Shown in pieces: positions 1 through 6,900 of a stretch of 7,429 nt of DNA; positions within the stretch are counted from its first letter, which is position 1, and every line of letters starts with the position of its first letter. The notes under the pieces were generated by a model. That model had not been told where the DNA came from. It did no database searches and was given only the letters and a program-made list of their open reading frames with translations. This DNA is from an uncultured Prevotellaceae bacterium (GTDB lineage Bacteria > Bacteroidota > Bacteroidia > Bacteroidales > Muribaculaceae). The stretch covers positions 1-7,429 of the forward strand of contig CALZFJ010000095.1 of NCBI GenBank assembly GCA_945645715.1, in the 5' to 3' direction. A program made the translations under genes and the position numbers.

Positions 1-22
1 TCGCTTCATCTCACAGAGTGTA

Positions 23-631
23 TCACTTGGCAAATTCCATCATGCGGCTAAGATATTTGCCTATGATGTCAAATTCCAGATTCACCACCGTTCCTTCGGT
101 GATTTGGTGGAAATTGGTGTTGTCGTGGGTGTAAGGTATGATGCACACCTCAAAGCCGTCGCGCTCAGAGTTGCACACGGTGAGGCTCACACCGTTCACG
201 GTCACACTGCCCTTTTCCACCGTCACATAGCCTTTACGGGCAAGCGCGGGATTGCTCTCGTAGCCGAAGCGGTAGCGCCACGAGCCTTCCTCGGGTGTCA
301 CGCTCAGGCATCGTGCTGTCTGGTCCACGTGTCCCTGCACAATGTGGCCGTCAAGCCTGCCGTTCATCATCATGCTGCGCTCAAGGTTCACCTTGTCGCC
401 CGGTTTGAGCAGTCCGAGGTTTGAGCGGTCGAGCGTTTCCTGAATTGCCGTTACGGTGTAAGTGCCGTCGCCGGGCAGTTCCACCACGGTGAGGCACACT
501 CCATTGTGAGCCACGCTCTGGTCGATTTTCAACTCGTCGGTAAATGAGCAACGCAGCGTGATGTGCAGGTTGCCGTCGTCTTTGCGCAAGCCCACCACGG
601 TGGCTGCTTCTTCTACTATTCCTGAAAACAT
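23..631 (-). CDS. ribE: Riboflavin synthase, alpha subunit type
   Basis: This enzyme converts two molecules of 6,7-dimethyl-8-ribityllumazine into riboflavin and a pyrimidinedione, the last step of riboflavin synthesis in the cytoplasm. The 202-residue product has the usual family length and the typical start MFSGIVEE. The two tandem lumazine-binding barrels are visible as an internal repeat: NGVCLTV at residues 43-49 is matched by NGVSLTV at 146-152. The linker motif GHIVQGHVD at 95-103 opens the second barrel. The C-terminal helix that normally drives trimer formation is represented by FDIIGKYLSRMMEF. The start is ATG at 629-631 and the stop is TGA at 23-25. folK lies 116 bp upstream on the same strand, so co-transcription is possible but not shown. 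No FMN riboswitch is visible in that gap. The protein call is very secure; ribE is used in the sense of the alpha-type synthase, which some genomes call ribC. Confidence 0.97.
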   Translation of the reverse strand: MFSGIVEEAATVVGLRKDDGNLHITLRCSFTDELKIDQSVAHNGVCLTVVELPGDGTYTVTAIQETLDRSNLGLLKPGDKVNLERSMMMNGRLDGHIVQGHVDQTARCLSVTPEEGSWRYRFGYESNPALARKGYVTVEKGSVTVNGVSLTVCNSERDGFEVCIIPYTHDNTNFHQITEGTVVNLEFDIIGKYLSRMMEFAK

Positions 632-719
632 AGTATCAAAATATTTTTTCTTGTTTTTATCGGTTTGTCAAAGCCTACTTGAATACGGCGGTAAAATTAC
701 TCATTTTTTGCGAACAATG

Positions 720-740
720 CAACCGTTTTGCCCTCGGTTG
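720..740 (-). other. Small hairpin just after folK
   Basis: A perfect 6-bp inverted repeat (CAACCG and CGGTTG, at 720-725 and 735-740) encloses a 9-base loop. It begins 7 bases beyond the folK stop codon in the direction of transcription. Its position suits a transcription end or an mRNA 3' stabiliser, but no run of T follows it on the minus strand, so it is not a classical intrinsic terminator. It may also occur by chance. Confidence 0.25.
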
Positions 741-747
741 ATGCCGC

Positions 748-1218
748 TCACGCCTCGCGCAGCACCGCAAGCATCTCGGCTGCTGTGAGCCGGGTCTTCG
801 GGTGACGCCACTCGGGGGCTATCTCTGCCATCGGCACGAGCACAAACTCCCGCTGCTCCATGCGCGGATGCGGAATGGTGAGCGCGGCTGTGTCAATCTC
901 CATATCGTCTATCGCTATCACGTCAATGTCGATAATGCGGTCGGCATAAGTGCCATCGGCGTTGCGGTGACACGCGCTTCCCATCGCCACTTCTATGCCA
1001 TGCAGCTCGCCCAGCACCTCTTGAGGCTCCTTTTCACTATCCAGAGCGACACCCACGTTGATGAAGCGGTTCTCCGACTCATATCCCCACGGCTCCGACT
1101 CGAATGGCGCACTCTGCACCACTTCTGCCGAGAATCGCGCTGCTATCTCAGCGACCGCAAGGGCTACATTTCCTTTGCGGTCGCCCATGTTGGTTCCTAT
1201 GTTGAGGTAATATCTCAT
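748..1218 (-). CDS. folK: 2-amino-4-hydroxy-6-hydroxymethyldihydropteridine pyrophosphokinase (HPPK)
   Basis: This enzyme transfers pyrophosphate from ATP to 6-hydroxymethyl-7,8-dihydropterin, the step before dihydropteroate synthase in folate synthesis. The product has 156 residues, the usual length for a stand-alone HPPK. The N-terminal strand and loop motif is YLNIGTNMGD (4-13). The segment FESEPWGYESENRFINVGVAL (39-59) matches the family's substrate-loop region. The metal-binding motif is R94-IID97-ID99, equivalent to the two conserved aspartates that hold magnesium and ATP. The closing motif IPHPRMEQREFVLVPMAEIAP (115-135) is typical. The reading frame stays open upstream to 1359, but that extension would overlap the divergent regulator and its promoter and is not HPPK-like. 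The ATG at 1216-1218 starts exactly where the family starts. The stop is TGA at 748-750. It heads toward ribE on the same strand. Confidence 0.95.
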   Translation of the reverse strand: MRYYLNIGTNMGDRKGNVALAVAEIAARFSAEVVQSAPFESEPWGYESENRFINVGVALDSEKEPQEVLGELHGIEVAMGSACHRNADGTYADRIIDIDVIAIDDMEIDTAALTIPHPRMEQREFVLVPMAEIAPEWRHPKTRLTAAEMLAVLREA

Positions 1219-1229
1219 TCTTTTTTCTG

Positions 1230-1237
1230 CAAATTTA
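1230..1237 (-). promoter_or_regulatory. Candidate -7 promoter element for folK
   Basis: On the minus strand these bases read TAAATTTG, an exact match to the Bacteroidota -7 consensus TAnnTTTG. The element ends 11 bases before the folK ATG, which would give a very short leader of about 5-7 bases. I see no good TTG (-33) element at the expected distance upstream, so this is a consensus match plus favourable position and nothing more. Confidence 0.4.
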
Positions 1238-1246
1238 CTCTTTTCT

Positions 1247-1258
1247 GAAATATATTTC
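1247..1258. promoter_or_regulatory. Perfect AT-rich palindrome, candidate Lrp/AsnC operator
   Basis: The 12 bases GAAATATATTTC are a perfect palindrome. They lie between the two divergent -7 elements (1230-1237 and 1260-1267) in the gap shared by folK and the Lrp/AsnC-type regulator. Regulators of this family bind AT-rich palindromes and commonly repress their own divergent or upstream promoter. Binding here would cover the spacer of the regulator's promoter. That this protein binds this site is an inference; AT-rich palindromes of this size can arise by chance in such a region. Confidence 0.4.
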
Positions 1259-1259
1259 G

Positions 1260-1267
1260 TAATTTTG
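1260..1267 (+). promoter_or_regulatory. Candidate -7 promoter element for the Lrp/AsnC regulator
   Basis: The sequence TAATTTTG matches the Bacteroidota -7 consensus TAnnTTTG exactly. A weak -33 candidate, TTTA at 1234-1237 (consensus TTTG), lies 22 bases upstream, within the accepted spacing. A start a few bases downstream would give a leader of about 35 bases before the ATG at 1309. The weak -33 candidate coincides with half of the folK -7 element on the other strand, so polymerase could probably not occupy both promoters at once. Confidence 0.5.
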
Positions 1268-1308
1268 CGATGTAATATAGCAATTTTATCCACTTCACAC
1301 GAGAGATT

Positions 1309-1770
1309 ATGGACGCACTTGACAAAATCGACATCAAGCTGTTGCAGATTCTGCAACAAAACTCCAACATCACCACCAAAGAACTTGCCGCTAAGGTGAA
1401 CCTGTCATCTACTCCGGTATTCGAGCGCGTGCGACGCCTCGAAAAGGAGGGCTACATAAAGCGCTACGTTGCCTTGCTCGATGCCGAGAAGCTCAACCGC
1501 AACCTCTGCATTCTCTGCAATGTGAAGCTAAAGCAGCACAATGGCACGCTTGGTCGCGAGTTTATGGCTGCCGTAAACGCGATTCCCGAGGTTACCGAGT
1601 GCTACAACATCTCGGGCGACTTCGATTATATGCTCAAAATCTATGTGCGCGACATGAAGCACTACGAAGCCTTTGTGCTCGACTCCCTCGGAGCAATTCC
1701 AAGCGTTGGCAGCCTCCAGAGCAACTTTGTGATGTCGGTAGTGAAGCAATCTCCCGAAATCCCCATCTAA
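1309..1770 (+). CDS. Lrp/AsnC family transcriptional regulator
   Basis: The 153-residue product has the length and two-domain layout of feast/famine regulators, which bind DNA as dimers or octamers and respond to amino acids or related metabolites. Residues 4-60 form the winged helix-turn-helix: LDKIDIKLLQILQQNSNIT leads into TTKELAAKVNLSSTPVFERVRRLEKEGYI, the family's classic recognition-helix stretch. Residues from about 66 to 146 form the ligand-binding RAM domain, with the diagnostic ISGDFDYMLKI at 101-111. The ATG at 1309 is the natural family start, preceded by only a weak GAGAG at 1301-1305. It is divergent from folK and convergent with panE, so it is a single-gene unit. Autoregulation through the palindrome at 1247-1258 is plausible. 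The effector and targets cannot be read from the sequence, so I give no gene symbol. Confidence 0.93.
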   Translation: MDALDKIDIKLLQILQQNSNITTKELAAKVNLSSTPVFERVRRLEKEGYIKRYVALLDAEKLNRNLCILCNVKLKQHNGTLGREFMAAVNAIPEVTECYNISGDFDYMLKIYVRDMKHYEAFVLDSLGAIPSVGSLQSNFVMSVVKQSPEIPI

Positions 1771-1847
1771 CCCCTCACCGCCGTAGCCAAGAAAAAAGTC
1801 AAAGCCGCAACAATGCAGCACATCATTCGTTGGTGGTTAGTTTTCAT
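1767..1847 (-). CDS. Possible 26-residue hydrophobic peptide, or signal-peptide remnant
   Basis: A short frame starts at ATG 1845-1847, 34 bp after the panE stop on the same strand, and ends with TAG at 1767-1769, overlapping the stop codon of the convergent regulator. The peptide starts MKTNHQRMM and then has a hydrophobic core (CCIVAALTFFLATAV, residues 10-24) before ending in RG. This is the pattern of a signal peptide or a single membrane segment. It could be a small membrane peptide, the stub of a lost secreted protein, or a chance frame. No promoter, Shine-Dalgarno sequence or homologue is evident, and chance is the default explanation. Confidence 0.15.
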   Translation of the reverse strand: MKTNHQRMMCCIVAALTFFLATAVRG

Positions 1848-1881
1848 TATTTTATGCTTATGAGGGTTGTTGTTGTCGATT

Positions 1882-2799
1882 CTATACCTTGTTGTTTTCA
1901 TCAATGAAGCGCAATTCAGCTTCGAGCATAGCCAGCTTGGGCATATCAAATCCTGCCGCGCGTGCCTCTGCAATGGGGTGGGTATAGATATACTCTATCT
2001 CCATAGGGCGATGAAAATCATAGTCGAGCTTCATACTCGGCGAGTATGGTGTCATTTGTAGCGTGCTCTCTATCATCTTGTCGGCAAAAGTGCAGTCAAG
2101 GTCTTTCACTCCGAGGGCTTGCGCCGCGCCTATCACCTCAAGCATCTGGTCGTAGATAAGCTGTCGCGTAGCCTCGTTGGCAAGCAGGCGGTCGGTCTGC
2201 GTATTAAGTGCCACGGTCATGCCGTTGAATGGCATATTCCACACGGCTTTTTTCCATCGTGCCTCGCGATAATCCACCTCGGCGGCTTTCACCCCGGCTT
2301 CATTCAGTCCGGCAATGAGCTGCGCAAAGCGTGCACTGTCGCGGCACGAATAATTGCCAATGTTGATACTTCCGTAGCACTGATGGTTCACACGCCCGGG
2401 TTCGCTCTTTGCCGAACAAATAAATGCCAGCCCTGCCGCAAGCTGTGCCTCGGGGAACATTGCCTGCACATCGGCTTCCACGCCTATTCCGTTCTGTATT
2501 AGCAGCACCAGCGGCTGCGATTGCAGCAACGTCGTGAGGAGCGATGGCAGCAGACGGCGGTTGTTGGTAGTTTTCAGTGCCACTATCACCACATCACATG
2601 CCGGCATATCTGCCGTGCTGTGATAAATATTTGGATCCGACAGATGAAAACTTCCGTCGCACGAATCAATCTGCAATCCGTTCTCTTTCACAAAATCATA
2701 GTCGGAGTGAAGCAGAAAATGCACGTCGTTTCCGGCGTATGCGAGTTTCGCTCCATAATAAGCCCCGATGGCTCCTGTCCCTATTACAGCGTATTTCAT
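1882..2799 (-). CDS. panE: 2-dehydropantoate 2-reductase (ketopantoate reductase)
   Basis: This enzyme reduces 2-dehydropantoate to pantoate with NADPH, supplying the pantothenate and coenzyme A pathway. The 305-residue product matches the family length. The N-terminal Rossmann fold opens with VIGTGAIGAYYGAKLA (5-20), which contains the GxGxxG dinucleotide-binding loop. QNGIG (102-106) is the conserved loop near the cofactor. The C-terminal helical domain carries the expected catalytic lysine in RWKKAVWNMPFNGMTVAL (181-198, probably K184) and the motif SPSMKLD (253-259). EIEYI (267-271) holds the conserved substrate-binding glutamate (probably E267). The start is ATG at 2797-2799 and the stop is TAG. 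No other pantothenate gene is in the window. The related ApbA-like reductases of unknown substrate are the main alternative, but the key motifs favour true PanE. Confidence 0.92.
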   Translation of the reverse strand: MKYAVIGTGAIGAYYGAKLAYAGNDVHFLLHSDYDFVKENGLQIDSCDGSFHLSDPNIYHSTADMPACDVVIVALKTTNNRRLLPSLLTTLLQSQPLVLLIQNGIGVEADVQAMFPEAQLAAGLAFICSAKSEPGRVNHQCYGSINIGNYSCRDSARFAQLIAGLNEAGVKAAEVDYREARWKKAVWNMPFNGMTVALNTQTDRLLANEATRQLIYDQMLEVIGAAQALGVKDLDCTFADKMIESTLQMTPYSPSMKLDYDFHRPMEIEYIYTHPIAEARAAGFDMPKLAMLEAELRFIDENNKV

Positions 2800-2821
2800 A
2801 TTCAGTAAAAATAAATCATTT

Positions 2822-2829
2822 CAAATCTA
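2822..2829 (-). promoter_or_regulatory. Candidate -7 promoter element for panE
   Basis: On the minus strand these bases read TAGATTTG, an exact match to the Bacteroidota consensus TAnnTTTG, ending 22 bases before the panE ATG. A start would fall around 2815-2818, giving a leader of roughly 16-19 bases. I do not see a clear TTG -33 element upstream, so support is the -7 match and its position. If real, panE can be transcribed independently of rnz. Confidence 0.45.
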
Positions 2830-2874
2830 AAAAACCTTGGTCGTGCCTCCCTGCGCAGCTCTTTCCCCCACCTT

Positions 2875-2903
2875 GTAGGGTCGCGCCTTGGTGCGACCGA
2901 GCC
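2875..2903. repeat. 29-bp dispersed near-palindromic repeat, copy 1
   Basis: This 29-bp unit is identical, base for base, to 7344-7372. It starts GTAGGG and ends CGAGCC. Its core is an inverted repeat, GGTCGC (2879-2884) and GCGACC (2893-2898), around the loop GCCTTGGT; the loop is itself nearly self-complementary, so the whole 20-base core is almost a palindrome. It lies between rnz and panE, 16 bases after the rnz stop. It could fold in mRNA as a transcription end or processing structure, but no T run follows on either strand. Two identical copies in intergenic DNA suggest a dispersed REP-like or small mobile palindrome family. Confidence 0.8.
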
Positions 2904-2919
2904 TCCCTGTGATCCTCCT

Positions 2920-3840
2920 CTACCTCTTGCCCAAATCAATTTTCAGCTCCTCATTGGCAAGCATTACATTGGGGAATGTGCGTAAGGCATCATCGAGCAG
3001 CACACGGTCGTCTGTATATTGCTTTGAGAAATGCCCTATTATCAGGTTCTTTGCCCCGGCAAGTCGAGCAATCTCGGCGGCATCGGTCGATGTGCTGTGT
3101 CCGCGAGCCTTCGCCTTGGCTGCAAGCGAGCCATCGTAGGTCGCTTCATGATAGAGCCAATCCACCCCCTTCACCGACTCTGCCACACGGTCGTTGCGCA
3201 TAGTGTCGGAGCAGTAGGCATAGCTCACGCTCGGTTCTGCCGGAGTGGTGAGCATAGCGTTGGAAATCACCGTACCATCGGGTTTCACGTAGTCCTCGCC
3301 GGCGCGGAGGCTGTTCATAAAGTAGTTAGGCACTTCGTGATAACTTGTCATCTCCGGATTGATGTGGCGCAACTTTGGTTTCTCCACAAACTTGAATCCC
3401 ACAGCCGGAACGCGGTGGAACAGCGGAAACGTGTGCACCTCTATGGCGTTATTCTCATAAATCAGCCCCTCCTTGCGCTCTATGATATTGAATTTCACTT
3501 CAAAGGGCATCTCGCGGCAGAAGTAGTCGAGCAGTCGCCCGAATTGGTCGGCTCCGTCCTTGAATATGTGCACGGTGAGCGTGCCGCCCTTCTCAAGCAG
3601 TGCCATGGTAGATATGAGTCCGGGCAAGCCAAACACATGGTCGCCGTGCAGATGACTGATAAAAATATGGTTAAGACGCGAAAATTTCAGCTTCATGCGA
3701 CGCATTTGCAGCTGTGCGCCCTCACCACAGTCAATCATATAGAGCTGGTCGCGAATGTCGAGCACCTGGCACGACGGCATGTGGCGCATAGTGCACGTTG
3801 CCGACCCACAACCCAATATATTCAGTTCAAAGTTTGCCAT
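2920..3840 (-). CDS. rnz: Ribonuclease Z (tRNA 3' endonuclease)
   Basis: This zinc-dependent endonuclease cuts tRNA precursors just after the discriminator base so that CCA can be added. The 306-residue product is a full-length short-form enzyme of the metallo-beta-lactamase fold. The metal site is complete: SHLHGDH (62-68) supplies H63, H65, D67 and H68; H142 is in FHRVPAVGF; D212 is in YCSDT; and H270 is in GHFSKQY. HEATY (231-235) and ARGHSTSTDAAEIA (245-258) are the family's other signature motifs, the latter carrying the catalytic-site histidine H248. The start MANFELNILGCGSA (ATG at 3838-3840) fits the family, and no Shine-Dalgarno sequence precedes it. mfd ends 78 bp upstream on the same strand and no -7 element is evident between them, so rnz may depend on mfd transcription. 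The stop is TAG at 2920-2922. Confidence 0.96.
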   Translation of the reverse strand: MANFELNILGCGSATCTMRHMPSCQVLDIRDQLYMIDCGEGAQLQMRRMKLKFSRLNHIFISHLHGDHVFGLPGLISTMALLEKGGTLTVHIFKDGADQFGRLLDYFCREMPFEVKFNIIERKEGLIYENNAIEVHTFPLFHRVPAVGFKFVEKPKLRHINPEMTSYHEVPNYFMNSLRAGEDYVKPDGTVISNAMLTTPAEPSVSYAYCSDTMRNDRVAESVKGVDWLYHEATYDGSLAAKAKARGHSTSTDAAEIARLAGAKNLIIGHFSKQYTDDRVLLDDALRTFPNVMLANEELKIDLGKR

Positions 3841-3895
3841 ATCAGAGCATTTATCATCAATTAAATATCACATTCATCGTCATAGAAAGCCCCCA

Positions 3896-3920
3896 CTCTT
3901 ACCTCTTACCTCTCACCTCT
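3896..3920. repeat. Tandem heptamer repeat at the 3' end of mfd
   Basis: Read on the plus strand this is CTCT followed by TACCTCT (3900-3906), TACCTCT (3907-3913) and CACCTCT (3914-3920), so 3.6 copies with one base change. On the mfd coding strand it reads as repeated AGAGGTA. It begins inside the mfd stop codon (TAG at 3919-3921), and the next-but-one codon in the same frame is TGA. It is purine-only on the coding strand apart from the T in each unit. No function is apparent. Confidence 0.8.
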
Positions 3921-6900
3921 AAACAACCTCCATCACCGAAATCTCCTGCATTATCGTCACAGCCTCCTCCACGGTAGCCACATTGGCAAAGAGTATCGAC
4001 CGCTTGCCATTCTTCTCGCGGAACTTGCATCGCAGCGGATTGCGCTGTATGTAGCTAATAATGCGTCCGAATGCCGCCGACTGGTAGTAAGCCTTGTTCT
4101 CCTCGCCCACGAAGTAGAGATACATCTGCCCCATCTTCAGCGCCACTTTCTCCACGCCGAGGCTTCGTGCCAGGCGTCGGAGCGACACTATGCGTATCAG
4201 CTCCTGTGCCTCGTGCGGAATCTTGCCGAAGCGGTCTTCAAGCTCGCGGCGGAACTCCATCACGTCGGTTTCGCGCTCCATGTTGTCGAGCTGCTGATAC
4301 AGGCTTATTCGCTCACCCTCCTGAGGCACATAGGTTGCCGGAAGCAGAAGCTCCATGTCGCTCTCTATGGTGCAGTCGGTCACATATTGTGGCTCATCGG
4401 CGTCGCTCTGTGCCACTGCATCGTCGAAGGTGTCGGAGAACTCCTCGGTGCGCAGCTCAAGCACTGCCTCCTTGAGTATTCTCTGGTAGGTTTCATAGCC
4501 CAGGTCGGCAATGAATCCGCTCTGTTCGGCTCCGAGCAGGTTGCCGGCTCCGCGTATGTCGAGGTCCTGCATGGCTATGTGTATGCCGCTGCCAAGCTCC
4601 GAAAAACTCTCTATCGCCTGAAGCCTTCGCCGTGCCACCGGTGTGAGCGGCTTGCCGGGCGGAACGAGCAGATAGCAGAATGCCTTGCGCGAGCTACGCC
4701 CCACACGTCCGCGTAGCTGGTGCAGCTCGCTCAGTCCGAAGTTCTGGGCGTTGTTGATGATGATGGTGTTCACGTTGGGCATGTCGATGCCGCTTTCTAT
4801 GATGGTGGTGGCGAGCAGCACGTCATAGTCGTGATTGGCAAAGTCGATTATCGCCTTCTCAAGCTGCTCGGGCGGCATCTGTCCGTGTCCCACCACCACC
4901 CGGGCATCGGGCACAAGGCGGGCTATCATGTCGCGAAGATTATATAGCTGCTCTATGCGGTTGTTCACGAAAAACACCTGTCCGTTGCGCGACATCTCAA
5001 AGTTGATTGCCTCTGCCACTATATCGTCGTTAAGTGAGTTCACCGATGTGAGTATGGGATAGCGGTTTGCCGGAGGTGTGGTGATGGCACTCAGGTCGCG
5101 TGCTCCCATCAGCGAGAATTGCAGCGTGCGCGGTATCGGTGTTGCCGACATGGTGAGCGTGTCCACGTTCACTTTCAGCTGCTTCAGCCGCTCTTTCACC
5201 GACACTCCGAATTTCTGCTCCTCATCTACCACAAGCAGCCCTAAGTCGTGGAATTTTATGGTCTTGCCTATGAGCTTGTGCGTGCCTATGATGATGTCGA
5301 TTTTCCCTTCGGCGAGGTCGCTCGTTATCTGCTTCACGTCCTTCGGGCGGCGTGCGCGGCTCAGATAATCCACACGCACCGGGAAGTCTTTGAGTCGGTC
5401 CTTGAAGGTGTTGTAGTGCTGGTAGGCGAGCACTGTGGTGGGCACGAGCACTGCCGTCTGCTTTCCATCTACTGCCGCCTTGAAGGCCGCACGGATTGCC
5501 ACCTCGGTCTTACCGAAGCCCACATCGCCGCAGATGAGGCGGTCCATGGGCTTGGCACTCTCCATGTCGGCTTTCACGGCTGTGGTGGCTTTGAGCTGGT
5601 CGGGCGTATCTTCATAGACGAACGATGCCTCAAGCTCCTGCTGCATGTAGCCGTCGGGCGAAAAGGCAAAGCCTTTCTCCTCGCGGCGGGCGGCATAGAG
5701 CCTGATAAGGTCGCGTGCTATGTCCTTCAGCTTGCTCTTGGTGCGCTCCTTCATGCGGTTCCACGCTCCGCTGCCCAGCTTGTTCAGCCTCGGCTCCACA
5801 CCTTCTTTTCCGCGATACTTGGCAAGCTTGTGCAGCGCGTGTATCGACACGAAGATGATGTCGTCGTTCTGGTAGATGAGCTTTATCATCTCCTGCATCT
5901 TCCCGTTCACGTCGGTGCGAAGCAGTCCGCCGAATTTTCCCACTCCGTGGTCCACGTGCACTATGTAGTCGCCCACCTCTATCTGGTTCAGCTCCTTCAG
6001 CGAGAAGGCGAGCTTACCCGAGCGTGCACGGTCGCTCTTGAGACTGTATTTGTGGAAGCGGTCGAATATCTGGTGGTCGGTAAACACGCACACGCGCTGG
6101 TCGTCATCTACGAAGCCTTCATGCAGGGTGTGCAGTATGGGCGTAAATGTGATGTCGTCCTTGCGGTCTTCAAATATCACGCGAAGGCGTTCGGTTTGCT
6201 TCGCGCTGTCCGAGAGTATGTATATCTTATAGCCCTTATCAAGAAAATCCTTGAATGAGCTGCTTATGAGGTCGAAATTCTTGTGATAGATGCCCTGTGG
6301 CGTGCAGTGCAGCCGCAGTCGTGCCTCCGATGCCACTCCCGCTGCCGATTCGCCTTCGTGGTAGTCGATGCGGCGGAAGTCGGCAAACCGCCTGGCAAAT
6401 TCCTCGGCATCCACTATTTTCTTCATCGCGTCTTTGTCGCCTTCTTCGGCTATCATCGCACTTTCCGAGAATTTTTCGGCTGCTATGGCTTTGATGCGCT
6501 CCAAGAGCCACCGATGGTCGTGGCACACGAGCACGGCCTTGTCGCCTATGTAGTGCAGCAGCGATGTGCCACTGTTGCTGTCGCTGCCGTTGCCGTTGAT
6601 TATCGAAATCGAATCGACATTCTCCACCGAGAGCTGTGTCTCCACATTGAAGGTGCGTATGCTTTCTATCTCGTCGCCGAAGTAGTCCACGCGATAGGGA
6701 AGTTCAAAGGCAAATGAGAACACATCGAGTATCGAGCCGCGAACGGCAAACTGCCCCGGCTCATACACATAGTCCACCTCTACAAAGCCAAGCTCCCTGA
6801 GCCGCTTCGCCACCTCGGAGAGGTCGCTTTCGGTGTCCTTGGTCAGTGTCACCGTCGAGGCTTCTATGTTCTTGCGGCTCTGCACCTTCTCGGCAAGTGC

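Noticed and set aside
632..747. FMN riboswitch or clear promoter upstream of ribE
   Set aside because: The gap is short and lacks the conserved RFN-element sequences. Two near-matches to the -7 element (minus strand TAATTTTA at 692-699 and TAGGCTTTG at 669-677) each deviate from the consensus in sequence or spacing and lack a well-placed -33 element.
1219..1359. 47-residue N-terminal extension of FolK
   Set aside because: It would overlap the start of the divergent regulator and both candidate promoters, and HPPK proteins begin at the position of the ATG at 1218.
1771..1881. Bidirectional terminator between the regulator and panE
   Set aside because: The only inverted match I found pairs AACCCCTCA near 1769 with TGAGGGTT near 1860, with a bulge and a loop of more than 80 bases; there is no compact stem followed by a T run.
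3031..3864. 277-residue open frame on the plus strand opposite rnz
   Set aside because: It is the antisense shadow of a complete RNase Z with all metal ligands; the translation is rich in His and Cys without any known motif.
5248..6258. 336-residue open frame on the plus strand opposite mfd
   Set aside because: It lies wholly antisense to an unmistakable Mfd coding region, has no recognisable domain, and is the kind of long antisense frame produced by biased codon use. The same applies to other antisense frames over mfd.
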